A stretch of DNA of 64,000 bases from positions 9,135,001-9,199,000 of the forward strand of contig CM042541.1 in assembly GCA_023630585.1 (NCBI GenBank), written 5' to 3'. The DNA is from Cranoglanis bouderius (Eukaryota; Chordata; Actinopteri; Siluriformes; Cranoglanididae). The notes beneath the pieces are model-generated. The model searched no databases. It was given only the letters and a program-made list of their open reading frames with translations, and had not been told where the DNA came from. Below, one piece after another: positions 23,163 through 37,300 of this stretch. The position numbers and the translations under genes are program-made. The number at the start of each line of letters is the position of its first letter. The first letter of the stretch is position 1.

Positions 23163-26100
23163 CTGTAATGTTTTAATGAAGATAGAAATAGGTTAAAACA
23201 CTCAAACGGGCAGCTGAACTGTCCTAATGGGCGTGGCCTATAACTGGACAGTAACTCCGCTTCATCACTCCACCTCAACGTTTTGCTATTTTTCTGTAAC
23301 ATCATGACTCAGAGTGTTTTATTCCTTATGTAATGTCTTACTTAATGTTAAATAAAAATAACGTAAATAGTCTCACCTCTTTACTCTGGCCTCATACTCG
23401 CTCTTCTGTTTGAGCATCTCTTGCTTCAGACTGGCCACCAGACTGTGGAGGGCGCTGTGTCCGCTCACAGGAAATGCCACCTCGCTGTTCTCACTGCTAC
23501 TCGTACCCCTGCTGCCTCGACCTCTGCCATTGGCGTTGGTGTTAGCATTAGCATTCCTCCTCTCACCCTCATCCAGCAAAGGGTCCTCGAATGTAAAGTC
23601 TTGCTCTGGACATGTAGTAGTGGACGAGCGACAGGATGCAGAGACGTCCGGCAGCGAGATCTCGCAAGACGATGTGGACCAGGTAGCGCTGTCCACACTC
23701 TGCTTGTCCTCACAGCTGTTGCTCGTGCACGGCGTCTGCTGTACGTGTACGTTGTCATACGTCGAGAGGCGGTTCTGTTGCTGCTCTGCGTCACGGCCTT
23801 TGACCTCCCGCAGTGTCACACCTCCAGGAGGAGACCAAAGTCCGTTTCGGCTATTGAGGGTCCCGTTAACAATGTCCGTGCTGCACACGCCCATCCTCAC
23901 TCCGCCATTCTGCACACCCATCTTGGTACCTGGAGATTTGAGTGCGCCAGTGCGACGCATTTGTAGCGTACCCGTACCCACCAGGGTCGGACTCTTTTCC
24001 TCCACTGAGGATGACGACGAGGAGCTGAAGGAGCCGTTGGTGACGATGCCACTGCCTTTGATGAATGCTGGGTTCTTCTTTACAGTCAGAGGAGGGCTTC
24101 GGGTCACTTCAAAGCGTGTCACAGCCGGAACGTTTCTTGGGCTGCCCGAACGAGGTGAGCCGTTATCCAGAGAGGCCCGTCCGGGAGAGTCAGGTGCCTC
24201 CCAGGTGCACTGACGAACGCTAGTGGTGTTGTTATTCTCTTTATTTTGCAGCTGTCCAGTGGTGGAGCGTTTCAGGGGATCGTTGTTGTTGTTGCACGGC
24301 TCAAGAGCACCAGGACTGTTCTCGTCAGGGGGAAAGAGAGCAGCGTGCTGGCCGATGAGAGCGGCCATGAGTTGCTGCACCAGGACTGCACCTAAACAAA
24401 CCAGAGACGAGGTCAAAGCAAACAAAAGGCAGAATTGTTAACCTTAACCTTGTTGTTTTATATTCATATTCTACCACTTTTAGATTTTTTGGCATTCATT
24501 TTGCTTCTGCACCACTTTACCTTCCATTATCGCCACAGGATCCTCGACTTTGGCTCTCAGAATATTCGGACCGAAGACCGTAGCCAGGTTCTGCACGCTC
24601 ATCTTATTCACTCCTGAGTAAGACTGCACTTCATCTAAGAACCTGAAGATAAAATAAAATCAGTTTTAATCAAAAGAGAGAGAAAAAAATGGTGAAATTA
24701 TTTGAAATATATGCAATGCTAGATACCTGCATATGTATTTAAGTAGATTATAGTTGACTAGAGGTAGACCTTCCACTTGTCTCCTTAATTCCTTCATTCC
24801 CTGGAAAAAGACAGAGATAAATAGGTTATTTATATAAAAAAATAAATAAATGCAAAATTGTACTTACTGTACTTTTCGGACTACAAACTACACCCTTTAA
24901 ATTCCTTAGATAATCTTCTTGTGGAAAAAAATCCATATGTTTGTTATTTCTTTGTATCAGGAATTTTATATTACATGTTTCTTAAGGTCTACGACTTGTG
25001 TTTTTGTATTTGTGCTCTTTTAAACAGTTGAGTTTATACAAAAAAAAGGTCATAAAAATGGTATAAACACTAACTAAGGTAAAATAAAATTAAAAGTCAA
25101 CATTCATGGCTACATAAATCGGATCATTCTCCAGGATATGGGTGTTTGATTATTATTAAATGTCAATAACGTTTGTTTTTTCCTTCTTTTTTGTTTCTAC
25201 ATTTTACTAGTGATGCGTCATTCACAAATGAGTCGAGTCATTGAATCAACTCTTTCATCTGAGAGAATGAAGAATTGATTCACATACTGTATATGAGCCT
25301 TTTTTGTTGTTGTTGTTGTTGGGAGACATTAGCAATGCAGTTACTCCTGCAGTGTAATTTAATCAAATTAATCTTCTTTTCAACATGTGAGCTGAATCAT
25401 GACACATGTTTTTGACTCTCAGCTGTTTATATGGAAGGATCCACCGCACTATTACTTAGAAGGGAGATAAAATAAGATTACATAAAACAAGTTCATAGTT
25501 ATGAAAAGAAAAACAATCACCGGTCAAAATATTGCAAACTTTATACAGGTTAGAAAAAAAAGGAAATGATGAAAGAGTCGACTCTTACAGATGAACTGAC
25601 TCAAAAAATTAAAAAATTAAATGACTATTATAATTTCATAGTAGTAGTAGTACACTTTTTACGACTCTTTATTTGACTCTCTATTATAGTTGCAGAAGCT
25701 GCTAGAATAAAATAATAAAACATCAATTATATGAAACATAATTGGTGCAATAATGCCATACTTAACTTGGAAAGTTGTTAAATCAATAATATTCTAAGAT
25801 AGGATACAATAAGAATGAGATAAATCTACTGTAAGTACCATGTCACAGGAATGAACAATACGGTGATATATTATACAATATTGTGATATATTAATGTTGT
25901 TTTAAGGTTTTCTGAGTTTTGTGGATATCAGTACAGTGCCAGTTGGACATAGCATTTTGTACCAGATTAATTTTCTCTTCTTTTCTTCATTAAATTCGTA
26001 AATTTGGAATAAAACATATCTCGAGTTTCTTATAATATCTCTGTGTCCTTGATACTTGCAAAAGTCTTACCTTGATGCTAGCAAAAGTCAGCAAAAGTTA

Positions 26101-29100
26101 TAGCCATAAAGATTTTTTTCATACTTTTATTTAATATTTTGGTATAAAACTTTGATAACATTTATAACATTCATTCTTCTTTTTCTTTTTTTTTGCAAAA
26201 TAAAGCCAGATAAAACATAATTCCAAGGTTTTTATACTGCATTATATATAGTGTATTCTCAACAGTCTTCATGTATTGCAATATAATTTTTACAAATATT
26301 TGGTCATAAAATATTGGTCATAAAATTTGGTCGTATCACTCCCCATACTGTTCCACTTGACCATGTTCAGGGATTGTATTTGCACGGTAAATATTAAATA
26401 CTGGACTTCTTCCATTTCATTATTATTAGCCTGTGTATCATTTATCAAGCTAATGTGAAATGAAATACAGAAATCGATAATCCAACTTTAATGGAGTCTG
26501 ATGTCAGATTGTTGTGGTCGATTGTTGTGGTCGATATGTTTTTTTTTTTTGTTTTTTTTTAGTCCTCCACAATAACGTCATTTTTAAACTTTCTGCAAAA
26601 CCTCCTGCTTCTAAAACTCTAAAGGGCACATCTCAAAAATATGAAGTAAAAGGAAAAGTAAGCGTTCCTTTATGGACTCGGGCTGGCACCCGAACTGAAT
26701 CTAGTGCACTTTGATTACATTCGTGCTCTGTAATGCTCCGGAGCCTCGGGCAGGCCGAGCGACGGATCACAGCGGGAGAGGGAAAGAAGGTGAAGCTGAA
26801 AGTCGCTGTGAAAGCACTTCCACTTTCCAGGGTCTAAACCTCGGAGCAAGAGCAGAATAGAGGGATAAGAAACGAAAAAAATGAAAAGACTGCAGGGTGA
26901 CGGTGATATGCTGAGTCGCATACTGTCTCCAGGAAGGAGAGAGAGCGAGACAGGATAGAAGTGACATACTGTCGTTGTGGCAAATAAATAAGCATTTGTA
27001 GCTGCTAAAACATGTATTGTTACTAGTGGGAAATATCATAAAACATTTACACATTTATATGCCTTAATGTTAGCTAGATAAATGACCAAACTAGCTAGCT
27101 ATCTGTTCCTCAGTGTGTTTAAAGATGTGCTTGGGAAAACACTCCAAATTATCCATTTTTTCCACAGAAATGTCTTAAAAGGCAACATAACATGTTATAT
27201 ATGAATTAAAGGGACTCATTAAACGTTCTATGATACTTTTCCTAATGAACATGCTACAAGCTCAGGTTCATACTGGCTTCATTGTCATATTAGCAAATCA
27301 AGCTAACTGTACTCACTACATACATTTACGGCATTTGGCAGACACCCTTATCCAGAGCGACTTACATTTATGTCATTCATACAACTGAGCAATTGAGGGT
27401 TAAGGGCCTGGCTCAAGGGCCCACAATGGCAGCTGGGGTTTGAACTCACGACCTTCTGATCAGTAGTTCAACATCTTAACCACTGAGCTACCACTGCCCT
27501 TCATACATTCACCAAAGGCACCAATGATCTCTGCTACTTCCTTCCACGCTTTATTTTTGTTCGCAACATCTCTATATACATTTTATATACGACAGGATGA
27601 GATGAAACCGCGGATATACGTTTTTTCTTCCATTTTTTGAGCTTCGAACAGTAAATGGTAACTAATTGCAGCTCTGAACTAAAGTTGCAAGCATTGGTCT
27701 GAAGAATCATTTGGGCCAAATGTTTGAATTTGTCACTTTAGAGCATCATAGTGTACCTAATTTACATGGAATTGAGAAATTGTCACTTGTCGTCGTTGCT
27801 GTCGCTGAAATCGCGGCTGCGTGTCGCAGACGTACATAGAAAATGAACGATCGCCTGTTATTTTATCGCTTGGTAATGTGAACACAGGGCTATACAGCCT
27901 TAAGATTGACACTCACTGCTTCCTGGTCCTTGCTAAACAGTTTGGTGCAGGCCAGGAACTCCTCATACTTGCAGAAAGGGATGACCGGTTCAGGAAGCTC
28001 CCTCAGATAGAGCTTCAGCAGAGATGCCACTGTGTGCACGTCGGTATTACTGCACGGAGAGAAACAAGGAATAAAAATGCAATCAAATATTAAATGGAAA
28101 AGACAGAGGGATAAAGAGGAGGTGATAAAATGGGCATATGGTGCATGGAATAATAACCACTCTGAATGAAATTTGTCAGAGGCGTGAAACAGCGTCCTTT
28201 TCACAGTCTAAAAATGAACTGTTAAATATATGCAGCGTGTCTCGTTTTCTACCGACGCTAAAAAAGTAAGAAGACGGAGAATCGGCTGTCGGGCTACCAA
28301 AATCTTGACCTTGTTAGCAATACCATATTGAATCCTGTGATACTGTCACTTTGATTAATCGCTAATTAAAAATAATGACAGCCTTAATATTTTGCGCTGT
28401 TTCATTCCATTTACAGTACACAGAAAGCTCACAGTACATCACTGCCAATGATTATACTGCTAATCCATAGCTAAGACCCGTACAAGACACATTTAAAAAA
28501 TCTAATTCTGCCAACGTCTTGCAGAAAAGGAACGATGCACTCAGTGGAAGCTGTTGACTGCACTGTGCCAGACGTGAAAGTGACTGAGATGCACAAAATT
28601 GTGACAGTCTGCAGACATCAGCATGAAGAATTCTAAAATTAGGCTCTCACACACTGTTTCTGATACAGCCATGTTTACTGGAAAGACGTTAGTGGTGTAG
28701 ATAGCTTCTAGTCTTCTGAACTTAGCTGTTTGTATTTAAGTTTGAGTTTAAGAAATGCTTGCAATCCTCATTCACTCTAAAGTGTTACTTTAGTATATTT
28801 TTAGTTACAATATTAACTAAATAATATTTATAGTTGGCACCGAAATAGCACCTTCAACAACCAAGGACTAAGGAACCTGCTAATAGTTCATGCTAGCTAG
28901 CAGTGAAGCTAGCTTGGTTTCAAATTTGAGTCACTGCTTAATTGTTCGTCTAAGCTAGATTCTTTATCGGTGGGGTTTCTGTTTGTTTTGGTATATCTGG
29001 ATTTAAATGACCTATATGCGTTGTGTATTTTAAGCGCTTACTGCCTTCCCACTCCCCTTTGGCTAGGGGTCATATCAAGGTGGGTTAAGCCTGTCCGTGC

Positions 29101-32100
29101 CACCCGTACCCCAGCCTGTCCGTAACACCCAACCCCCCCAAGCCCCGCCCCACCCCACCCCACCCTCTTTCACACCAGGCCTGAACGGTCATGGTGAGAA
29201 AATCAGTCCAGGGTCTATTGTAAAAAAAAAAAAAAAATCCATGTTAGAAAATGTATTCAATTTTTTTTTTAAATCACCCAAAAAACACTCCAGAAGTATC
29301 AAGATGCAACCAACCAATCACAAGAGGGACAGAAGCTAAGCTATAACCAAATATTTAAAGTATGATATAAGGAATCAATCAACAGAGAGAATAAGAGTTT
29401 ACAAGTACAGGAAACAAATGCCAAATAAGGAAAGTGGAACACGAAAAGGGTCAGACAGTAATACAGAATATGGATGTCGAAAGGGGTCCGAATCAAAATG
29501 GAAGCAAGGTGCAGTTTTACACTTTTATGTCATGTTTTTATAGCATTTTCAAGTATCACCTATTATTTCAATACTGCTAGCTGTGTGCTAGCTAGTTTCT
29601 TTAGCTGTAAGGATTTTCTTTGTCTGTTATGACAAAATACAATTACTAACTACAGACAAGTTTTAGGGTTGGAAGTGTTCTTGTGTCTCACCCGTCGAAG
29701 GCTGGTTTCTCTCCGCAGTCGAAGGCGTCCTGCAGCTCTTTGACGAGGTTGGCCTGCCCAGGGAGACGGAATAGACCCTCCTCCTGCAGCCCCCAGCGTC
29801 GGATAAAATCCACACACTGCTCCACCAGCATGGGGGCCAGCTTATTCCCGTACCGCCGCTCGTACCGCACCGTTTCCTCCAGCTTTTGACCGAAAATACC
29901 TGAAACAGGAGAAACCCAGCATGTGGGTTACTGAAATTGAAATGTCCCAGATAAACAATGTTATATTATTATTAGCTGGAGGTAGCTGGAGTTGGAAGCT
30001 TGTACCCACAAACCTCAATATTCAGAATTCCTTCATCTGAAGAACTCTAAGTTTTTAATATTGGGCTAACCAGCGAGTAAATTTGACGTTCGAATAAAAA
30101 TGTACAATCATGCCACAGACAAAAAAAAACAAACAAACAAACAAAAAAAAACAGCAGTTAGTCATGTTAGTTGATCTGGTTTCGTCTAGGTGGCAACACT
30201 AAACGTTACTGAGAAAAAATCAAGAACTCATTCATTAGAACCCCTCTCTATGAAAAGATGGAGGATAAGAGAATCTGAGTTCTGGAAATTTGTTCCAGAG
30301 TATTTTAAGTCCAGATTACAGGGTGTTTGTGTATTTCCTGTCCATGTTAAAAGACAAACAAATGCTGTATGGATCAGACGGTAATTTGAAATACATAAAT
30401 GCTATATGCCAGTTGTGACCCACAGGCCAAATCTGGCAGTGAGTAACATTTAAAAGGCCTGTTATGTAATTCCATAATTTAATATGATTTGATAAAATGC
30501 CTGAAGGAGGATAGACATAGTAAGAGGGAGAGACAGACAACTGGTCGATCATAATTTCAATACAGCCAAGTGTGTTGATTTGGCTGCTGTTTATTGACAG
30601 CAAAACCAGGCAGACTGGATGCTGATGGAAAGCTACCACAAATACATGTAACATATAATACAGTCCCCTCCGAAACTATTGGAATGGCAAGGCCGATTCA
30701 ATAGTTTGTGCGGTACACCAAACACATTTGTGCTTGAGATCAAAAGATGGACGTGAGACGAGAGTTTAGGATTTCAGATTTTATTTCCTAGTAGTTACAT
30801 CTAGATGTGTTAAACAACATAAAACATAGAACCTTTTGTATCAGACCACCCAATTTTTAGGCTAGCAAAAATATAGGAACAGATCAGTCTTGAAGTAAAT
30901 TAAAGTAAATATAATAAATAAATAAAGTAACCACTTAATATTTGGTTGCATATCCCTTGCTTGCAATAACTGCATCAACTCATTGACATCACCAAATTGT
31001 TAGTTTCTTCTTTTGTGTTGCTTTTCCAGGCTTTTACCGCAGCCTCTTTCAGTTTTTAACACATCTAAATATAAATACCAGGTGGAAAAGGCTGAAGTTC
31101 TAAACTCTCTTCTCATATTCATCTTTTGATCTCAAGCACTTTGGTGTACAGCACAAACAAATGAATTGGCCTTGCCGTTCCAATAGTTTCAGAGGGGACT
31201 GTTTTATATGTTACATGTATTTGTGGTGGCTTTCCATCAGAATCCAGTCTACCTGGTTTTGCTGTCAATAAACTGCATTCAAATCAATACACCTGCTGTT
31301 CCAATAGTTTCAGAGGGGACTGTATATCAGAGATGCTTAGCAGCTAGCGAGTGGCACTGAGCCCATTATGTATAGTAATTATTTGACTTTAATTTCATTT
31401 TATTTTAACTTGCTTTTAGTGGGTTTAATAAATGTTTCAATTTGTAGGCCATTGTGGACAAAACTAAATTAGCGAAATTATTTTCCGTTTGCCTTAATGA
31501 ATATGCAATTTGAGAAGTAATACAGGCATACGCAGACTATGCAGACTGCTGTGGCATCTACAGTGTGATTCACAGGAGGTTATGGAATAATATGAATATT
31601 ATGAAAATAAAGCAGGAAATACCTTTGTAAAACCCAGTTTTCTGTTTTTAAGAAAAAATAAAAACCATTATTATATTTAAAATTTCCCAAAAGTATGTCC
31701 CAGTATCTCAAACTTTTGAGACATAGTCACTATATTATCTTATGAAGTTGATTTTATATTGAATACTGAAAGGACACAATTTAACCTAAATGAGCGAAGA
31801 TACATCTTGTGAATGGTACGGACCAGACATGAATGGAACCATTAATTCGGGCTCCCAAGCTCCAGGGAGGAGACGTCTGGGTGTGAGATAATAACTGAGC
31901 CTTTCCATAGTTCAGGTGCAAGATACTACACAAAAAAAGGCAGTGTCTGATACCGGGTGCCTTCCTAAATTCTCCCTATTGACTCATAACTGACGCTGAT
32001 AAACACTGAACAATTAGGTGTGGAGCAATTAGCTTGTTTTTATCACACCACGTGCATAAGGTCCACACAGCATATGGCTTTCTCATTAGATTACTATTAC

Positions 32101-33674
32101 ACTCAACCAGTGTCTACTCACTAAGTGATCTTCATGTAAACATGAGTGCTGTGTAGACCAGTGGTTCTCAACCTTTTTCAGCATGAGGCCCCACTTCTGT
32201 ATGGTGCATCCCTTTGTGGCCACCTAAAGTCGTCAAATTTTCGCAATTTCGTTTTTTTCATGCTAGGCTGTTCTCAGCTAAGAGACTACATTCTCTAACC
32301 AAAAACCTATCCATTTTAAGTAGTCTTAGGTTTTATCAGCGTGTGGCTAACAGTACTATACAACGGATATCAACGGATGTCTCTGTTTGGTGATGTTTCA
32401 GCTTAATGTGCTGTGTATAATTGATTTAATTTATTGATATTTCACATTTTTATGTACATCATAGTTCAAAGGTTGACAATCCTGACTTACATATAGGTCA
32501 AATTAATTTAAAAAATAATAATTTCTATGCGGCCCCCCGGCTCCATCTGCCCCTGTTTGAGAACCACTGGTGTAGACCATGTAGAATCGTGTTAGGCCCC
32601 AAGACCTATGAACAGCTTCCTTAAATCTGTCTAAACGGAGATTACTCTTCTGGAAGTCTCTTTAAGATCAGACTGCTTTCAAAAACAATTAGCACACACA
32701 AAATCCTCATTTAAACATTGTTTCCTCCACTCGACTTTACATGTGATGTCTTGCACGCGAAAATTTTTTCTTTCGAAATCTCCCGCAACACACCCACCAA
32801 CCCCACAGAGTGCACACACAAGAGCCCGAGTGTCTCTTTGATAGTGTATGATTATCTTTATCTCCCACATTGCTTGAAGTCGCAAACTGTCCTTTCTTCT
32901 TCCTAATGATCAGAGTCTTGTATTTCAAAAGAGTTTTCAGATGTGGCGAGCTTCCTCTCTGCGATTAGCGTGTTCAACTGCAGAATATGCTAACAAAGCT
33001 GCTTAAAGGGGAAAAAAAGAGGGATTAAATAAGTTGCTTCCTGCTGCATTGCCTCCCTCCTGGAATGGCTCTTTTGTCTCAGTCGCTCAGCCGGATAAAA
33101 ACTGAGATTTCCACTCAGAGAAGCTCATGTGCCTAACATACGGCAGGGATTAGGAAGTTTTCTGAAAGAGGCGGACTTTCCGGTCTCGGGACTCGGACTC
33201 TCTTGGGATCGGCTGTTCTGGTCCACACCAGAGTGTGATTTCTGTGTTCTCGCTTGCCTGAAGAACCACACCGAGGAGGAAAACAAACCTGTTCAAATGG
33301 ACTAAACACTGCGTATATGAAAGCGACCTTAGAGTTTATACCGTTTGCCCTTTTGATTATTCACGTGGGATTATTTCAGAATGCTGTGAATACAGTCAGT
33401 AATAAACAGTTTCCTGATGTGTAGGAGTAAATCTGTGAGGATAGGGAATATTGAGGAATCCTGGAGGAGTCAAGGCTTGCAGCTTGTGGATTTGAAGTGC
33501 TATATAAAGTCCTTGTGAGTGTTCAGTACGGTGTTGTTTCTGTCTCTGCATTTAGATTTGGGTGAAAGTTGTTCAAGCCCTCAGGCTAGCGCTTAGCAAA
33601 GCAGAGTGCCCTCTCTGACTTTCACTTCTATTTGTTTCCATAAGCCTGAATGGCAGGCAATTAATGGCCACACA

Positions 33675-33729
<55 letters not shown>

Positions 33730-33736
33730 AAACACA

Positions 33737-33791
<55 letters not shown>

Positions 33792-33921
33792 AAGTGCTGC
33801 CAACAGTTTAGAGATGACCAAGCCATTTCGGACACATGCATTTAGACACAGGCGTCTATTGTCCTACTGCTGGACTCGCTCTTACCCTTATCCTGGAGGA
33901 CATCAAATAAAAGCAGACATG

Positions 33922-33982
<61 letters not shown>

Positions 33983-34263
33983 GGACCCTCGGCTTCTCTT
34001 TAAGCTGAAACATAATAACAAACATAGAACTATAGAAACAATAACGTATTAGAACGAGAGCATTAATATAAACCTGTGATTTGCAGCTGCACTACTGTCA
34101 GAGCTGCTGTTCTAGAAAATGAATCAACACCTTCTGACCAATCAGAATCCAGACCGCAAGTCTTAACAGAGCCACTGTATTCAGCTAAAGTTAGGAAAAC
34201 ACACTCATCAACCTCAACACGATATGTGCTGTAAAGGAAATCAATACAAGGCCTTGTAGCAGT

Positions 34264-34307
<44 letters not shown>

Positions 34308-37300
34308 CACTTTCAGAGTATTCACAGTTCACACTGAGTAGATAAGGGGGTGAATTAAACCCAAACCTTGATGTGTGTAAATGAGGGAGGTTTGATTACA
34401 TCTATGTACCTCTTGCTGTTTCTCATAGTTCAGGTGTTTTATTTTGTGTGTATTTGTTTTAATGTTTCTCCGTTACGAAATCTGAAATACTTCCACAAGC
34501 TAAAATAGTTATGCAGTTAATTAATACCGGCCTTAACAAAACATTATTTCTGCTCGTTTTTAAATCTGCTAGAACTTTCTAAAGAAGAGAAAATTAGAGA
34601 AAATTCATTTGTTTTTGTCTCAATGTTATTTAATCCGTTTATCGTAAACAAATCAAGAGATTTTCACTTGTTGACACAAAATTAAGCTGATTTTCCCCCC
34701 TCAAACCTTCAAACCTTGATTTCTATCCAAAATGAAAAAAAGTTTTTTCAACATTTGATGTTTCCACTAACCTCCTCCGAACGGGGCCCATATGACCCTG
34801 CGGATGGTCTTAACCCAGTCCTCCATGTCATTCTGCGTGCTGGCCATGAGCAGGTACGTCTCATGATTGGACGTCATCCGCTCCCTATCGCCCCCTGCAG
34901 AGACGGAACAAAAACACCACCTATAAGTTATCTTATCCTGTAAAATTATTCACATTCAGGTGATCGATCTGTACAAGTTGTTCAAGAGTCCGCTATAAAG
35001 CACTGCACCATCATTTATCAAAAAGTCATTTTGTCAAATTTCTTTTCTTAGCTGAGAACTTCATTGTGCTGTAATACAGCTCAACAGATTGTGCTCTGGC
35101 CTGAAAGTGGCGTGGTCGATAAAGCAAAACATCTAGAGCGGAATAACTGAGTCAATATCAGAGACGACAATAAACACTGTTTAGAAAGAGTTCATGGTGA
35201 AAATGAATCAAGCAAAGCGTGAACAGGATATTCAGCTCCATTTCATTTTCTTTTCTTTTCCTCAAGTTCTCAAGTCCTTTAAGGGCTGCGCATAAAAACC
35301 TTAATTCGTTTCTTGCTGCAATTCAATTGAAAACCAGCACTGATTCTGCAGCATAATTATTATCACTCCTTATTCACCAAACCAATGAGCACAGATGTTG
35401 TAGCACGTGACATCACAAATGCACAAAAGAAAAAAGGGAGAAACAACGTCAAGAATTCAATGCTGCGAAGTTTAAAATGACTCAAATGTCCACTTCTAGT
35501 GCAAATGAACAAATTTGTCCTAAAGCGTTTATTATGTACAGAATATTTCATTTATTTATTCATTTATTTTGCATTTCCTTTAAGATAAATCTTGTTAATA
35601 GAGATCGGCCGATAGTGGATGTTACAGATACCGTTAACTAAATTGGATGAATGAAAATGAAAACATAACTTTCCAAGTAAAATATTGCTGAACTTTATTA
35701 AAAAAAATAAACAATACTGACTGTACCATGAAAATATACTGTACTTTTTTAAATGAAATAATATATAAATATTAATATATATTAAAGTAAATAAAAGATA
35801 TACATCCAAACTGAACCAAAAAGTAACACTCCAAATAACAAATAAAAACAGAGACGTCCAAAAAGAATCAAAAAACACTTCAAATAACACAACAAAATTT
35901 GTCAGTGACAGTTTTTATTTCGCCTCTAGAGGCCGCTCTCGTACTGTATAATGACCCTTCTCAGCCGCTGGACGCCGATCAAAACCGATCAATCGGTCGA
36001 CCTCTAGATGTTATGTGTGATATTTGCAAACCATTTTATCTGTGTGCTTTTATAACAAACAGACAAGAAAAAAAAAACGGCAAACGAGAGACACTCTATA
36101 AAAAGGAAGGGGAGTTTCATGTTTTGTTTTGTTTTTAAATTGTGAGATGCTCACTGAGCTCCAAGAATACCAAAAAGTAAATTCAAGCAGTATCAACAAC
36201 AACAAAACAGAAAAAACATACAAGCATTTTTTAAAATGCTTGTACCATAGACACTTCACTTCCTTTCTACCAAGTGTCTTTCATTTGCTTTTTTTTTTTT
36301 TTTTAAACTACTGTTGATTAAAATTGTCAAATTTATATTTTCAGCTCATCAAATATTGAAAAGTGTATCAGATGTCAACCTAAGAATCAAAGATTGTATA
36401 AAACCTGAAAATGTGTGTATCGCGTACCGTATACAACAGCAAAGGTGAGAAGTTTTAAAGGGTAAGATTTATGAAGATATGTGATTTTCCTAAAACAGAA
36501 AAAAAGAAAACACTTAGCACTTGGAATGTAAGAATAATGCTTCATGACAATGACGTTCTCCTACAGGTTTGTATCTGAACCTTTACCACATTTTAGACGT
36601 TAAATCCACTAAAGATGGAAGGGGAACCAGTGTGAGACCAACTCAGAACCAAAACAACACCAAAGAGACGTGGCCAAAGAGATCATCAGTGACCAATTAG
36701 GCTCCAGTAATTACAGGTGGACGCTAATAAGCGCCTTTTGGTCTGTAAAGTCTTACAGTGTGTTATTAGGCCCGGATTCGTGTGTAATTTACATTCTCAA
36801 GCCGCCGGAGGGACAGGAAGTGTGTTCAGACATTGTGCTCGTCTCTGTCTACACCTGATCGAGTCTGATGGGTGTGTGCGGTGCAGGATTAAGGGAAAAA
36901 ATACACACACGGCTAACCACCAGGCACAAACACACACACACGCACTACCTGTACGGAAAAGGGTTCACAACCCAAACTACATTATTTCTACTCAGCTGTG
37001 ATCATGTGGTGCCAGAGGTGTAGGATTCAGTGAGTTTTCATAACACTGACTACATTACTACTCATTCACTCATCGTTTCCCTTCTTATCTTCTTTATATA
37101 TAAATTATGATAAGTAGATGATAAATAAAAATGAATGGTTTTTAAGTATAATATGTTTTTTTTAACCACCTTATAAAAAAATTAAGAAAGAAAGTCCACT
37201 GGCTCGTTGTACAGAAGGTGATATGAATTCAGAAAGATCTGAATAATGCGGTTTGAAGAGCAGGAGTCAAATGTTAATATGACATTCAGGAAATGGAGCA

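Larger units (their letters stand above)
24801..27916 (-). other. arhgap24: arhgap24 intron
   Basis: AT-rich intron of 3.1 kb holding a degenerate GAGTCGACTC-type element (25205-25680) and a SINE (27327-27501). The block 26640-26960 is GC-richer and locally unique. No additional exon was seen. Confidence 0.75.
29900..34771 (-). other. arhgap24: arhgap24 intron
   Basis: A 4.9-kb intron with a palindromic MITE (30565-31323), a hAT-type MITE (32159-32569), three long CA microsatellites and a dispersed-repeat fragment (34020-34165). The sequence 32930-33330 is non-repetitive. No exon for the upstream PH domain was found. Confidence 0.75.

Noticed and set aside
23410..24213. 267-codon and 181-codon plus-strand frames opposite the big arhgap24 exon
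   Set aside because: They are antisense shadows of a GC-rich coding exon; the minus-strand frame matches ARHGAP24 throughout and the plus frames match nothing.
27421..27499. Possible tRNA gene (box A and box B present on the minus strand)
   Set aside because: No cloverleaf with acceptor stem pairing is evident; it continues into a SINE body with flanking target duplications.
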